Positions 41,463 through 49,653 of a DNA stretch of 64,000 nt are shown here, piece by piece. Source of the stretch: Rhizobium sp. NXC14 (GTDB taxonomy: Bacteria; Pseudomonadota; Alphaproteobacteria; Rhizobiales; Rhizobiaceae). Every line of letters begins with the position of its first letter. Within the stretch, counting starts at the first letter, position 1. The stretch is from the NCBI RefSeq assembly GCF_002117485.1, contig NZ_CP021030.1:1119001-1183000 (forward strand), given 5' to 3'. Made by a program: the position numbers and the translations under genes. Below the pieces are notes generated by a model. The model was not told where the DNA came from. It worked only from the letters and a program-made list of their open reading frames with translations, and searched no databases.

Positions 41463-42712
41463 CAGCGGAAGCCCCAATGAACATGCAATTCCGCCATATT
41501 GAAATCTACAGGAGACAGGGCGAGTTCGCAGCCTGGCCGGCAAATTATGGCCTCTGGTCCTGGGGTGAGGAAATCGTTGTCGTCTTCGCGCGCGGCAAAC
41601 TCGGAGCGAAGGGGGAATTGCACGAACTGGATCGTGATTATCCATTCGTACCCTGGCAGGCACGCAGCCTGGATGGCGGACTGACATGGATGGACGAGCC
41701 GTTCTGCGGCCGGGTGCCCGGTGGGCTCTCGCTTTCGGCCGATGAGCACCTGAACGTCGATCTCAAGATCCGTCCGCATCTGTCGGTTCGTGATGACCTC
41801 GGCCGTCTGGATGAACCCATAGACTTTCTCGATCCCGAGACGATCGTCATGTGCGCCAGAACCGATGTAGAGGGCGACGCGGTCAGCTGGTTCTATGTCA
41901 GCCGGGATCGATGCCTGACATGGCAGGGTCCGTATAGTTTCACCGGTTTGCACCTTCCGATCTCGGCGCGCACCGATATCGTGCCTCTTGGCAGGGAACA
42001 TGCGCTCTTCATGCTCAGCACCTCCAAAGAGGACGGTTCGGAAGGCAGGGTGTTCTGCGCGCGCACTGCGGACGGCGGGCGCAGCTTCCTCCTTCAAGGC
42101 TTTGTCGGCCCGGAACCTGAGGGCTATTCGATCATGCCGGCATCGGTGGCGCTTTCCGGTGGCGCCATGCTGACCTTGACGCGCTGCATGGGGAGGGGCG
42201 GTGGCAAGGGTTGGATAGAAGCCTTCACCTCCGACGACGAAGGGAAGACCTGGACACGGAAAGGCTGCATTGTCGGCGACACCGGCAGCAATGGCAACCC
42301 GCCAGCGCTCGGACGCATCGAAGGCATGCTGCTGCTCGTCTACGGCTACCGTGATCCGCCATTTGGTATCCGGATGCGCATGAGTTTCGATGACGGCGAG
42401 ACATGGGGCGCCGAGAAGGTCATCCGCAGCGACGGCGGCACGGCTGATCTCGGTTATCCCAGAATGGTAAAACGCGGGGAGGGATCCCTGCTCGCCGTCT
42501 ACTACTTCAACGATGGCGACAGGGAGGAGCGTTACGTCGCAGCGTCCATTGTCACGCCTGCCAAAGATCAAGAAGGAGGCCGAGGACGGCGCTGCTTCAT
42601 TGCAGTCGCAGATCTGAGCTATGCCGAAGCGGAACGTTTGGCATTCGCGGAACAAAGCGGGGCACCCGTGGTTCGGGGCTGCGGCAGTCGCCGCCACGAG
42701 ATGGGAGGTTAG
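41459..42712 (+). CDS. Sialidase-like (BNR/Asp-box repeat) protein
   Basis: 417 residues. Four Asp-box-like repeats are visible (SLDGGLTW, TADGGRSF, TSDDEGKTW, SFDDGETW) spread along a beta-propeller, with the pattern S-x-D-x-G-x-T-W. No signal peptide is visible, and the catalytic Arg triad of true sialidases cannot be confirmed by eye, so an unknown glycan-binding or hydrolytic role is more cautious. Its first 60 residues read MNMQFRHIEIYRRQGEFAAW... and look unique. The gene is followed by the three-gene membrane module with a three-base gap. Confidence 0.75.
   Translation: MTAEAPMNMQFRHIEIYRRQGEFAAWPANYGLWSWGEEIVVVFARGKLGAKGELHELDRDYPFVPWQARSLDGGLTWMDEPFCGRVPGGLSLSADEHLNVDLKIRPHLSVRDDLGRLDEPIDFLDPETIVMCARTDVEGDAVSWFYVSRDRCLTWQGPYSFTGLHLPISARTDIVPLGREHALFMLSTSKEDGSEGRVFCARTADGGRSFLLQGFVGPEPEGYSIMPASVALSGGAMLTLTRCMGRGGGKGWIEAFTSDDEGKTWTRKGCIVGDTGSNGNPPALGRIEGMLLLVYGYRDPPFGIRMRMSFDDGETWGAEKVIRSDGGTADLGYPRMVKRGEGSLLAVYYFNDGDREERYVAASIVTPAKDQEGGRGRRCFIAVADLSYAEAERLAFAEQSGAPVVRGCGSRRHEMGG
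42649..42673 (+). promoter_or_regulatory. Weak candidate EcfG (general stress) promoter
   Basis: GGAAC, 16 bases, GGTT resembles the GGAAC-N16/17-CGTT sites of alphaproteobacterial EcfG sigma factors, with one mismatch, about 40 bp before the ATG at 42715 and inside the end of the preceding gene. Only a suggestion. Confidence 0.22.
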
Positions 42713-42714
42713 AC

Positions 42715-43281
42715 ATGCAAAACGATTTCACAGATCCGGCAGGAAGAAGCGCAACGGCGCAGACACCATCCGCATCCCCAGCTTTTGGTTCTTCGCCGGG
42801 AACGCGCACGTCCGTTTCCGATCTGGAAGCGAAGGTGAGCGAAGACATTTCCACGGCCAAGGAAGCGATCAAGGAAGGCGCCGACACGGCCGTCGAGAAA
42901 GCCAAGGAAGTCATTTCCGAACGCACCAGCTTCGCTGCTCGCCAGGTTGGCGGCGTTGCAACGGCACTTGAGAAAGCTGGCGCCGAAATGGAAAGCTCCG
43001 GTCAGGCTGAGGTCGGGCGATACGCCAGGCAAATCGGGCGGAGCGTGCAGACCGTCGCTCGGCGGATGGAAGGCAAGGACATCGGCGAAATCGCCACCAT
43101 GGCCGAGGATTTCGGGCGCAAGCAACCGCTCGCCTTTCTCGGGATCGCCGCACTTGCGGGCCTGGCGGCAAGCCGCTTCCTGACGGCCTCCGCGAAAAGG
43201 CAAACAGTTGCCGCGCCGCACGAACCGTCGATTGGCCTGCGCCCCGGCGCCGCAACGACCGGAGGCGAGAACAATGGCTAA
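42715..43281 (+). CDS. ElaB/YgaM-like membrane-tail protein
   Basis: 188 residues from ATG 42715 after GGAGG. A long amphipathic helix (VSDLEAKVSEDISTAKEAIKEGADTAVEKAKEVI) is followed near 140-160 by one hydrophobic segment (PLAFLGIAALAGLAASRFL), the tail-anchored pattern of ElaB-like proteins, often called nutrient-deprivation-induced in rhizobia. It probably ties ribosomes or envelope stress responses to the membrane; that is inference from ElaB. First of a tight three-gene module. Confidence 0.65.
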   Translation: MQNDFTDPAGRSATAQTPSASPAFGSSPGTRTSVSDLEAKVSEDISTAKEAIKEGADTAVEKAKEVISERTSFAARQVGGVATALEKAGAEMESSGQAEVGRYARQIGRSVQTVARRMEGKDIGEIATMAEDFGRKQPLAFLGIAALAGLAASRFLTASAKRQTVAAPHEPSIGLRPGAATTGGENNG

Positions 43282-43690
43282 AACTTCAGAGAACACACCC
43301 CTCTCCGAGCTCGTCAGTGGCCTCGTGGGTGATGTCACGGGCCTGCTCCGCAAGGAAATCGACCTTGCCAAGACGGAAGCCTCGGAAAAACTTTCGCAGG
43401 CGCTCAGCGGCGTGGAGGTTCTCCTATTCGGATTGGTCCTGGCGATCGGGGCAGTCGGCGTCCTGCTGAGTGCGCTTGTCGGCGGTCTCGCGGCCTTCCT
43501 CGTGACACAGGGTTTTACCCAAACCACTGCAGGTGCGCTCGCCTCTCTGATCGTCGGCATCATCATTGCCGGGATCGCTTGGGGCTTGGTCTCCCGGGGC
43601 CTCGCCGCGCTTCGCGCCAACAACATGAAACTGGATCGTACTGCGACTTCGCTTCGCCGCGACGTTGATGTTGTGAAGGACAAAATCTGA
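43274..43690 (+). CDS. Phage-holin-superfamily-like (YqjE/Holin-X) membrane protein
   Basis: 138 residues from ATG 43274, overlapping the previous gene by eight bases. N-terminal amphipathic part (LSELVSGLVGDVTGLLRKEIDLAKTEASEKL) and two membrane helices (VEVLLFGLVLAIGAVGVLLSALVGGLAAFLV and TTAGALASLIVGIIIAGIAWGLV) match the Holin-X/YqjE family (PF07332). It is not evidence for phage; such proteins accompany ElaB-like and DUF3618 proteins in many Rhizobiales. Confidence 0.78.
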   Translation: MAKTSENTPLSELVSGLVGDVTGLLRKEIDLAKTEASEKLSQALSGVEVLLFGLVLAIGAVGVLLSALVGGLAAFLVTQGFTQTTAGALASLIVGIIIAGIAWGLVSRGLAALRANNMKLDRTATSLRRDVDVVKDKI

Positions 43691-44700
43691 TGGAAAATTC
43701 AACGGAAAAAACATCGGCCGAGCTTCAGTGGGAGATCGACCAAGACCGCCGCCGCATAGGAGATCGGATTGACGCGATTCAGGAACGGATGTCGCCGGGC
43801 CAGCTCATCGATGAGGTCATCGCATATGCCAAGGGAAGCGGCGGCGCAGAGTATGTCAGCAATCTTGGCCACGCCCTCAAGGCGAACCCTCTGCCGGTCG
43901 CGCTGATGGGCGTGAGCCTCGCCTGGCTCATGGCAAAAGGCAGTCCTTCATCAGGCGACACGGCGACCTGGAGCAAGGATCCTGAATACCCGCTTTACCC
44001 GGCGACTGGACGGGTTCGCCGGATTGGCCCGCCGGCAATGGAAAACGGAGCCCGTTACAGCCATTTTGCCGATGAATCCGGCAAGAGGTTGAAAGCGTTG
44101 ACAGACGAAACAGGAGGTCGTGCCGGCCATTTCATGGACGAGGCGGGCAATACCTATCGTGGCTTCGCCGACGCTAGCGGAAAGCAGATCAATCAGATCG
44201 CCGACGAGACTGGTGCAATGCTCGACGCGGCAACCGGCTGGGCGGCGGAGAAATGGGAGCAGGCGAAAAGCGCCGCGAGCGACCTCAGCGCCCGTGCGTC
44301 TGACGCGGCGAGCTCGCTGTCGAGCCGATCCTCTTCGGCGGCGACCAGTCTTCAGGAGCAAACGAGGAGACTCAACGAGTCGATCCTCACCCATTTCCGC
44401 GACCAGCCGCTCGTCGGCGGTGCCCTGGCTTTCGCGGTCGGTGCAGCGATCGGCGCGGCGCTGCCCCATACCGATACCGAGGATGAGTTAGTCGGCGAAG
44501 CCGCAGATAGCACGAGAGATAGCCTCAGCCATCAGGCCGAGGACGTCGTCGCGCAAGGCAAAGAGGTAGCGTCGGAAGTCTATCACAAGGCCGTGGACGT
44601 TGCGTCCGATGCTCACGATGCCATCAAGAAACGCGTGGTGGATGAAGCCGAAGCTTTCATAGATCGCAAGGATGGCCCAGGGGGCACCGATCGGCGGTAG
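43690..44700 (+). CDS. DUF3618-type protein
   Basis: 336 residues; the ATG shares its A with the preceding TGA. N-terminal DUF3618 core: AELQWEIDQDRRRIGDRIDAIQERMSPGQLIDEVIAYAKGSGG, then LKANPLPVALMGVSLAWLMA as first membrane helix. The middle is low-complexity, rich in Ala, Ser, Glu, Asp and Lys, with repeated DE..G....FADASG / DETG units; a second hydrophobic segment GALAFAVGAAIGAALP is near 255-272. Typical third partner of the ElaB-like/Holin-X cluster. Confidence 0.78.
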   Translation: MENSTEKTSAELQWEIDQDRRRIGDRIDAIQERMSPGQLIDEVIAYAKGSGGAEYVSNLGHALKANPLPVALMGVSLAWLMAKGSPSSGDTATWSKDPEYPLYPATGRVRRIGPPAMENGARYSHFADESGKRLKALTDETGGRAGHFMDEAGNTYRGFADASGKQINQIADETGAMLDAATGWAAEKWEQAKSAASDLSARASDAASSLSSRSSSAATSLQEQTRRLNESILTHFRDQPLVGGALAFAVGAAIGAALPHTDTEDELVGEAADSTRDSLSHQAEDVVAQGKEVASEVYHKAVDVASDAHDAIKKRVVDEAEAFIDRKDGPGGTDRR

Positions 44701-44902
44701 AAGATCCATACCGGCGGCCGCAGGGAGGGTTCCACGGACCGTCATCGATGACCACCAGGTTCATGTCCTTGAAAGCGGTGCACCAAACGGAAGTCTGGCG
44801 CGGAGGCAGGAGGCGAGCGGCAGCAGGGTATCGCGAGCGATGGTGCCCTGACGTCCGCCCGGGAGCATTGACTCGGGGTCGTGTCCTGCTGATCGTTGGC
44901 CG

Positions 44903-45715
44903 ATGACCGCTCCGCACTTTCACACCCGTCTCTCGCTCAGCAAGGATCTGGAAAAGCTCGGACTTCGCGCCGGCGACATGGTCATGGTGCATGCCGCCAT
45001 GAGCAGACTGGGGCGGTTGCTCAACGGTCCCGACATGTTCATCGATGCGCTGCGCGATGTCGTCGGCCCGTCGGGCACCATCGTCGCCTATGCGGACTGG
45101 AACGGCGCCTATGACGAACTGCTCGACGAGAACGGCCGCGTTCCTTTCGAATGGCGCGACCATATTGCGCCTTTCGATCCCATCAGTTCCCGGGCGATCC
45201 GCGATAACGGCATCTTCCCGGAATTCCTTCGAACCACGCCAGGGGCGCGGCGCAGCGGCAATCCGGGCGCCTCGGTCGCGGCGATCGGCGTCAGGGCCGA
45301 CTGGCTCACTGCCGATCATCCGCTCGATTACGGCTATGGCGATGGCTCGCCGCTCGCCAAACTCGTGGCGGCCGGCGGCAAGGTCCTCATGGCCGGAGCC
45401 CCGCTCGACACGATGACCCTTCTCCACCATGCCGAGCACCTGGCTGAAATCCCGAACAAGCGCCTGCGCCGCTACGAGGTGCCCTTTGCCACGCCAGCAG
45501 GCGTGGTGTGGCGCATGCTCGAGGAATTCGATACCGGCGACCCGGTCGTGCCCGGCCTCGAAAGCGATTACTTCGCCCGGATCGTCAGCGCCTTTCTCGC
45601 CAGCGGGCAGGGCACACAGGGTCCAGTCGGAGACGCGCCATCGGTGCTGGTCGATGCGGCCTCGATCTGCAGCTTCGCTGTCGCCTGGCTGGAGCATCAC
45701 GCCCGAGCACGCTGA
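44903..45715 (+). CDS. Aminoglycoside N(3)-acetyltransferase-like protein
   Basis: 270 residues. The AAC(3)/antibiotic-NAT fold is shown by GLRAGDMVMVHAAMSRLGRLLNGPDMFIDALRDVVG, SGTIVAYADWNGAYDELLDENGRVPFEW, DPISSRAIRDNGIFPEFLRTTPGARRSGNPGASVAAIG (the R-S-x-H/N-P motif) and MLLAGAPLDTMTLLHHAEHLAEIP. In resistance enzymes the motif is RSxHP; here it is RSGNP. It uses acetyl-CoA, but the true substrate may be a natural metabolite. No resistance neighbours. Confidence 0.85.
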   Translation: MTAPHFHTRLSLSKDLEKLGLRAGDMVMVHAAMSRLGRLLNGPDMFIDALRDVVGPSGTIVAYADWNGAYDELLDENGRVPFEWRDHIAPFDPISSRAIRDNGIFPEFLRTTPGARRSGNPGASVAAIGVRADWLTADHPLDYGYGDGSPLAKLVAAGGKVLMAGAPLDTMTLLHHAEHLAEIPNKRLRRYEVPFATPAGVVWRMLEEFDTGDPVVPGLESDYFARIVSAFLASGQGTQGPVGDAPSVLVDAASICSFAVAWLEHHARAR

Positions 45716-45774
45716 GCGGCTCCGCGCTGTCGTGCGAGCCCTTGCTTTCTCCCCGCAGGCACCTCCAGCGTCAC

Positions 45775-45799
45775 GGAACAAAATCCCGGTGGCGATGTT
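45775..45799 (+). promoter_or_regulatory. Candidate EcfG-type promoter
   Basis: GGAAC, 16 bases, TGTT (one mismatch to CGTT) about 40 bp before the ATG at 45838. Position fits the small secreted protein gene that follows. It is weak by sequence alone. Confidence 0.28.
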
Positions 45800-45837
45800 G
45801 GTATGGCGATAAGCAAACAAGGCCATGGGAGGAATCC

Positions 45838-46176
45838 ATGCATAAGTCTCTTCAGTTCGTGTTGATCGGCCTGGCCTCCATGACCGGCCTGACGATCGCA
45901 CCGACGATTGCCGCCGCCCAGGATATGGAGCTGCGCATCGGCCCCGGCGGCGTCGGCGTCTACGACCGCGACCGTGATCGCGATTACGACCGCTACGACC
46001 GCCGGGGACCGCGCCGCTGCGATCCCGACGATGCGCTCGACATCGCCCGCAGCGAAGGCCTGCGCCGGGCGCGAATCGTGCGCATGTCGCCGCGCAGCAT
46101 CGTCGTCGAGGGCATGACCCGCCGCGGGCCGGATCGGATGATCTTCGCCAACCGGCGCGGTTGCCCGGAAATCTGA
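45838..46176 (+). CDS. Small secreted basic protein
   Basis: 112 residues after GGGAGGA. An N-terminal signal peptide (SLQFVLIGLASMTGLTIAPT then IAAAQDM) is followed by a low-complexity Tyr/Asp/Arg segment (DRDRDRDYDRYDRRGPRR) and then a compact domain: RRCDPDDALDIARSEGLRRARIVRMSPRSIVVEGMTRRGPDRMIFANRRGCPEI with two Cys. The pattern of Asp-Arg repeats followed by a small folded domain is common in rhizobial exported proteins of unknown function. Confidence 0.7.
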   Translation: MHKSLQFVLIGLASMTGLTIAPTIAAAQDMELRIGPGGVGVYDRDRDRDYDRYDRRGPRRCDPDDALDIARSEGLRRARIVRMSPRSIVVEGMTRRGPDRMIFANRRGCPEI

Positions 46177-46318
46177 TGCGGCCTTGAGACAGTCGAACAA
46201 TGCCGCCGGCACCGGATCTTGCGCTCGCCGGCGGGGAGCTTTCCAACTTTGTGAACATTGCGCCCATACAGCGCTCCGACTGGCTTGAACCCACGGAGCA
46301 CCACAGGAGGATTTCATC

Positions 46319-46852
46319 ATGATGAGCGGTCAAATGAAGGCGCTTCTCGCCGTTCTTGCCGTTGCCGGTTACCAGAACAGGGACAAGATCCGGGAGCTCC
46401 TGCGGGGCCTCCAGAACCCGCAGCAGGCAGGCGCCGGAGGCCAGCCATCAGGCGGGCTCGGCGGCCTTCTCGGCGGACTGGCCGGCTCCGGCGGTGGTTT
46501 GGGCGGCCTCCTCGGCGGCCTGACCTCGGGCAGCATCGTCAGCGGCGGCCTCGGCGACCTCCTGAAGACCTTTCAGCAGAACGGCCAGGGCGACAAGATG
46601 GAATCCTGGGTGCGCCGCGGCCAGAATGCCGACATCAATGACGGCGAACTTGCCACAGCCCTCGGCCCGGATGTCCTGGACGAGATCGCCAGGAATACCG
46701 GCCTCTCGCATCAGGAGATCCTCGGGCGGCTGAGCCGCGATCTTCCGAAGGCCGTCGACGATCTGACGCCGGAGGGGAAAGTGCCGAGCGCCGAAGAGGC
46801 GTTCACGTCCTCGGCGAGCCAGGCAACGTCAGGGCGGCCGAGTGAGGTTTAG
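46319..46852 (+). CDS. YidB-like (DUF937) protein
   Basis: 177 residues. It begins MMSGQMKALLAVLAVAGYQN, followed by a glycine-rich region (GGLGGLLGGLAGSGGGLGG then LLGGLTS), then ..FQQNGQGDKMESWVRRGQNADINDGELATALGPDVLDEIARNTGLS and HQEILGRLSRDLPKAVDDLTPEGK, the YidB block. YidB-like proteins are widespread but of unknown function. The 140 bp before it (46177-46318) show no gene. Confidence 0.8.
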   Translation: MMSGQMKALLAVLAVAGYQNRDKIRELLRGLQNPQQAGAGGQPSGGLGGLLGGLAGSGGGLGGLLGGLTSGSIVSGGLGDLLKTFQQNGQGDKMESWVRRGQNADINDGELATALGPDVLDEIARNTGLSHQEILGRLSRDLPKAVDDLTPEGKVPSAEEAFTSSASQATSGRPSEV

Positions 46853-46915
46853 GCGTTCAGTTCGGAGCGTAAATATCGCCCTGGATTGATTTGCCGCAGA
46901 GATCGCCTCACACTC

Positions 46916-46995
46916 CGTCCTCCTCGGGCTTGACCCGAGGATCCACGTCGGCAGCGGACATGGATCCCAGGCTCAAGGCCTCGGATGACGGAGGT
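46916..46995. repeat. Intergenic palindromic mosaic repeat, copy 3
   Basis: CCTCGGGCTTGACCCGAGGA and CATGGATCCCAGGCTCAAGG with GATGACGGAGG follow the same layout as the others. It lies between the YidB-like gene and the convergent hydrolase gene. The second, partly similar stretch up to 47075 (CCAGGCTCCAAGGCCCTGG-like) looks like a decayed half copy. Confidence 0.75.
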
Positions 46996-47110
46996 TGGGG
47001 TGCCGGTAAATGCCGGGCAACCGGCGGGAGGCATCCAGGCTCCAAGGCCCTGGAATGGCGGAGGTTGGGGGGAGCTGCGCCGCGATCGATCCTCCTGAGA
47101 TCAGGCAGGC

Positions 47111-47962
47111 TTAGTTTGCCAGGTACTTGCGTAGAAAGGCGTAAACGCTGCGCATGGACTTCGCCGCGGCGTCGGCGTCGTATTTTTCGATATGACCCAG
47201 CACTCTCCGTCCCACCATGAACTCCGGCGCATCGAAATTATGATAGATGCCCTTGTAGACATTGAGCTCGACGGGCGGGGCATTGTCGCTGAGGCGGGCA
47301 AGCCTCTTCTGGCATCGTTCGGCCCGGCTCCAGTTGTCTCTCTCGCCGGTCAGGATCAGGGTCGGCACCGTCGGGTCGCCGCGATCGGCGTCACAGGCGG
47401 GATAATAGGCAACCGCCGCCCTGAACTTGCGCTCCATAAGCTGCTCGTTGCCGTCGGTCTTCGTGGCGTCCAGCGCCGCGGTGCCGCCGGCCGCAAAGCC
47501 CATCAAGGCGACGCGCCGGATATCGACGAAGCCTGATTTCGATAAAAAGTCCAAAGCGCCATAGGCATCGAAGACGCGCTCGGGAAGATGGCTTCGACAG
47601 GTGTCGTCGAGCTTGCGGGTGGTGAAGCTGTCGACGACAAGCACGACATAGCCCCATCTCACCAGCCGTTTCGGCCAAAGCTCCTTGACGCTCAAACGCA
47701 GGTGATCGCAACCGTGCAGGATGACCACCGCCGGGAACGGGCCGTCGCCGGCAGGGCGGGATAGATAGCCGAGCAACGGCGTGCCCGGCGGTTGGGAGAG
47801 AATTTCTCCCTGTTCGAGGGCCTTGCGGATTCGAAACGGGCTGAGCGTGACAGGCGCGCTTTCGAACCGCACCAGTTCCTCGGCCTCGGCCGGGTTCGCG
47901 GACAGGTGCACGCCGATAAAAGTGGCGAGGCAAAGAAGAAGTCCTGAGACGGTGGTGTTCAC
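47111..47962 (-). CDS. Exported dienelactone-hydrolase-like protein lacking its nucleophile
   Basis: 283 residues from GTG 47962, preceded by GGAGGAG; the earlier ATG 47974 is possible. A signal peptide (GLLLCLATFIGVHLSANPAEA) is followed by the dienelactone-hydrolase core: AVVILHGCDHLRLSVKELWP, GFVDIRRVALMGFAAGGTAAL, LILTGERDNWSRAERC (acid Asp) and KGIYHNFDAPEF (His). The usual nucleophile in G-x-C/S-x-G is Ala here (GFAAG; GCG codon). Either it has lost hydrolase activity or uses another residue. It ends next to the tandem repeat zone. Confidence 0.82.
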   Translation of the reverse strand: MNTTVSGLLLCLATFIGVHLSANPAEAEELVRFESAPVTLSPFRIRKALEQGEILSQPPGTPLLGYLSRPAGDGPFPAVVILHGCDHLRLSVKELWPKRLVRWGYVVLVVDSFTTRKLDDTCRSHLPERVFDAYGALDFLSKSGFVDIRRVALMGFAAGGTAALDATKTDGNEQLMERKFRAAVAYYPACDADRGDPTVPTLILTGERDNWSRAERCQKRLARLSDNAPPVELNVYKGIYHNFDAPEFMVGRRVLGHIEKYDADAAAKSMRSVYAFLRKYLAN

Positions 47963-48029
47963 AGACTCCTCCATCTGTGATCGGCAGCCTGTTGATAGTA
48001 TATTCCTCGCTCACGTTGGATGGTATCGC

Positions 48030-48299
48030 ACCACCGCGGGGTTTGGCGCAGCGTTCACCCTTGTTTCGTCTTCCTCGGGCTTGACCTGAGGATCCACCTT
48101 GGCCTCCACCAGCATCGGCGTGAATCCCAGGGACAAGCCCTGGGATGACGGAGGGTGGAGGGACGGTTTCGCCAAACGCTTGACGAATTCGCCTCTGCCG
48201 ATTTCGAACTGACATCGACGTGAATTTCTGCGCTCGAAAATCCTTGATCACCGCCCGGTGGATCATTTAATCCTACCGTAAATCCAAGCTGCTAGATTT
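48030..48299. repeat. Composite tandem-repeat unit A, truncated by the IS110 element
   Basis: 48068-48154 is a palindromic mosaic repeat. What follows (GATTTCGAACTGACATCGAC..AATCCTACCGTAAATCCAAGCTGC) matches 51082-51180 and 51448-51546. The match stops abruptly at AGATTTG, where sequence TTCGCAG begins; that marks the probable left edge of the inserted element. Confidence 0.65.
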
Positions 48300-48358
48300 G
48301 TTCGCAGTCGACGCTCCCGCCCCTTGCATGTTCAATTCGCGCTGATTGATGATCGGTG

Positions 48359-48392
48359 CGCACTCCGGCGGATGGCCATCCGCCGGAGTGCG
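48359..48392. ncRNA. 34-bp perfect palindrome in the IS110 leader (possible guide-RNA stem)
   Basis: CGCACTCCGGCGGATGG followed at once by its exact reverse complement, positions 48359-48392. It would form a 17-bp hairpin in RNA from either strand. It lies 130-165 bp upstream of the transposase start, where the IS110 group's bridge RNA is transcribed. Further short complementary runs follow (GGCCGGGACC, GGTCCGGCC). Confidence 0.4.
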
Positions 48393-48524
48393 GACGGCCG
48401 GGACCGCAGGCCCCTTGGCTTGAACCGGGGATGAGATTGGTCCGGCCGTCCTCGCGTTTGTCCTGAACAGATGATGGGGAGCAAGTCCCGCATGCAAGGC
48501 AAGGTTTCGTTCCAAGAAGACGCG

Positions 48525-49463
48525 ATGCCGGTAGTTTATGCCGGTGTGGACGTGAGTAAAGAGTGGCTTGATGTTCATCTGCATCCGCTGGGCGAAAGCC
48601 GGCGGTTTAGCAATGACAAGACCGGCATCGACCAGCTGAAACGGCTGCTGGCCAGGCATCGGCCCAAAAGCATCGTGATGGAGGCAACCGGTAAGTTCCA
48701 TCGCCCCGCCCATCACTCGCTTTGGCTCGATGGCTTTGCCGTCGCCGTGGTCGATCCGTTGCGCGCGCGCATGTTTGCCCGCGCCTGCGGCTATCTCGCC
48801 AAGACCGATCGGCTAGATGCCCGTTTCCTGGCGCTCTTGGCCGAGAGCCTGCGCCCGCCGGCCGACACGCCGCCAAGTCCTCACATCGAGGCCTTGCAGG
48901 AGCTGGTCAATGCACGATCGGCAGCCAAATGCGACATCACCGCCCTGCAGAATCGCAGCAAGGCTGCCACCACTGCCTTTCTGCGCGGCGAACTCAACCG
49001 CCTTGTGCGACGGCTGGAACAGCATGTCGAACGTCTCGACAAAGAGATCGAACGATGTGTCGGCGAGGATCCGCAGCTCTGCCGCAAGGCCGAGATCCTC
49101 ACCTCCATTCCCGGCATCGGCCGCGTCACGGCCCTGGCCTTGATGGCCGGCATGGACGAGTTGGGGACATGTTCGGGCAAACAGGCCGCCATGCTGGCAG
49201 GGCTTGCCCCAATCGCGAACGACAGCGGTGCACGAACCGGACGTCGTTCCATCCGCGCCGGCAGGCCCGCACCCCGGCGCGCGCTCTACATGGCCGCCTT
49301 GTCGGCATGTCGCTACAATCCCGCGCTTGCTCGTTTCGCAGACACGCTCAAAGCCACAGGAAAACCAGCCAAGGTCATCCTTGTCGCCATCATGCGAAAG
49401 CTGCTCGTGCTGGCAAACTGCCTTCTATCTCAGAACCGTCTCTGGACACCAAATCCGCCTTGA
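48525..49463 (+). CDS. IS110-family transposase (DEDD)
   Basis: 312 residues from ATG 48525 (MPVVYAGVDVS); a longer start at 48471 is possible. The RuvC-like N terminus has Asp9 (AGVDVSKEWLDV), Glu53 (IVMEATGKF), Asp95 and Asp98 (KTDRLDARFLALL), the complete DEDD set. The C-terminal Transposase-20 domain shows a helix-hairpin-helix, SIPGIGRVTALALMAGMDELG, then ..AGLAPIANDSGARTGRRSIRAGR where the conserved Ser lies. It has no frameshift, so the element may be active. It is probably expressed from the leader that holds the palindrome. Confidence 0.9.
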   Translation: MPVVYAGVDVSKEWLDVHLHPLGESRRFSNDKTGIDQLKRLLARHRPKSIVMEATGKFHRPAHHSLWLDGFAVAVVDPLRARMFARACGYLAKTDRLDARFLALLAESLRPPADTPPSPHIEALQELVNARSAAKCDITALQNRSKAATTAFLRGELNRLVRRLEQHVERLDKEIERCVGEDPQLCRKAEILTSIPGIGRVTALALMAGMDELGTCSGKQAAMLAGLAPIANDSGARTGRRSIRAGRPAPRRALYMAALSACRYNPALARFADTLKATGKPAKVILVAIMRKLLVLANCLLSQNRLWTPNPP

Positions 49464-49489
49464 CAGCCAACACAGATTCTCATCCGACC

Positions 49490-49615
49490 CTTCGGGCCAC
49501 CTTCTCCCCGCACGCGGGGCGAAGGGGATATGCCGCGAGCTCTCCATCCTCTCCGACCTCTCAAAAGGGCACGTCCCCTCGCCCGCGAGCGGGGAGAGGG
49601 TTAGGGTGAGGGGCC
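49490..49615. repeat. REP-like GC palindrome cluster between the two insertion elements
   Basis: CACCTTCTCCCCGCACGCGG followed by GGCGAAGG and, further on, CCCCTCGCCCGCGAGCGGGG with AGAGGGTTAGGGTGAGG: two stem-forming halves typical of intergenic rhizobial repeats. No gene is visible in 49464-49653 otherwise. Confidence 0.6.
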
Positions 49616-49653
49616 GGGCTTTGAACGACCGGGTTGATGATCGACATTTTGGA

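Larger units (their letters stand above)
48300..49480 (+). mobile_element. IS110-family insertion sequence (approximate bounds)
   Basis: The left edge is inferred from loss of similarity to the tandem repeat at 48299. The right edge is uncertain, near the transposase stop, since the unit's other half is not found there. IS110 elements have no long terminal repeats and use a DEDD transposase guided by an RNA from their non-coding end. Here the leader (48300-48470) is unusually structured. Confidence 0.65.

Noticed and set aside
43274..43690. Holin-family protein as sign of a prophage
   Set aside because: This Holin-X subgroup is a normal chromosomal membrane protein in Rhizobiales and its neighbours are not phage genes.
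44657..46333. 558-residue minus-strand frame
   Set aside because: It overlaps the acetyltransferase and small secreted protein genes antisense; no motif and an Arg-rich translation.
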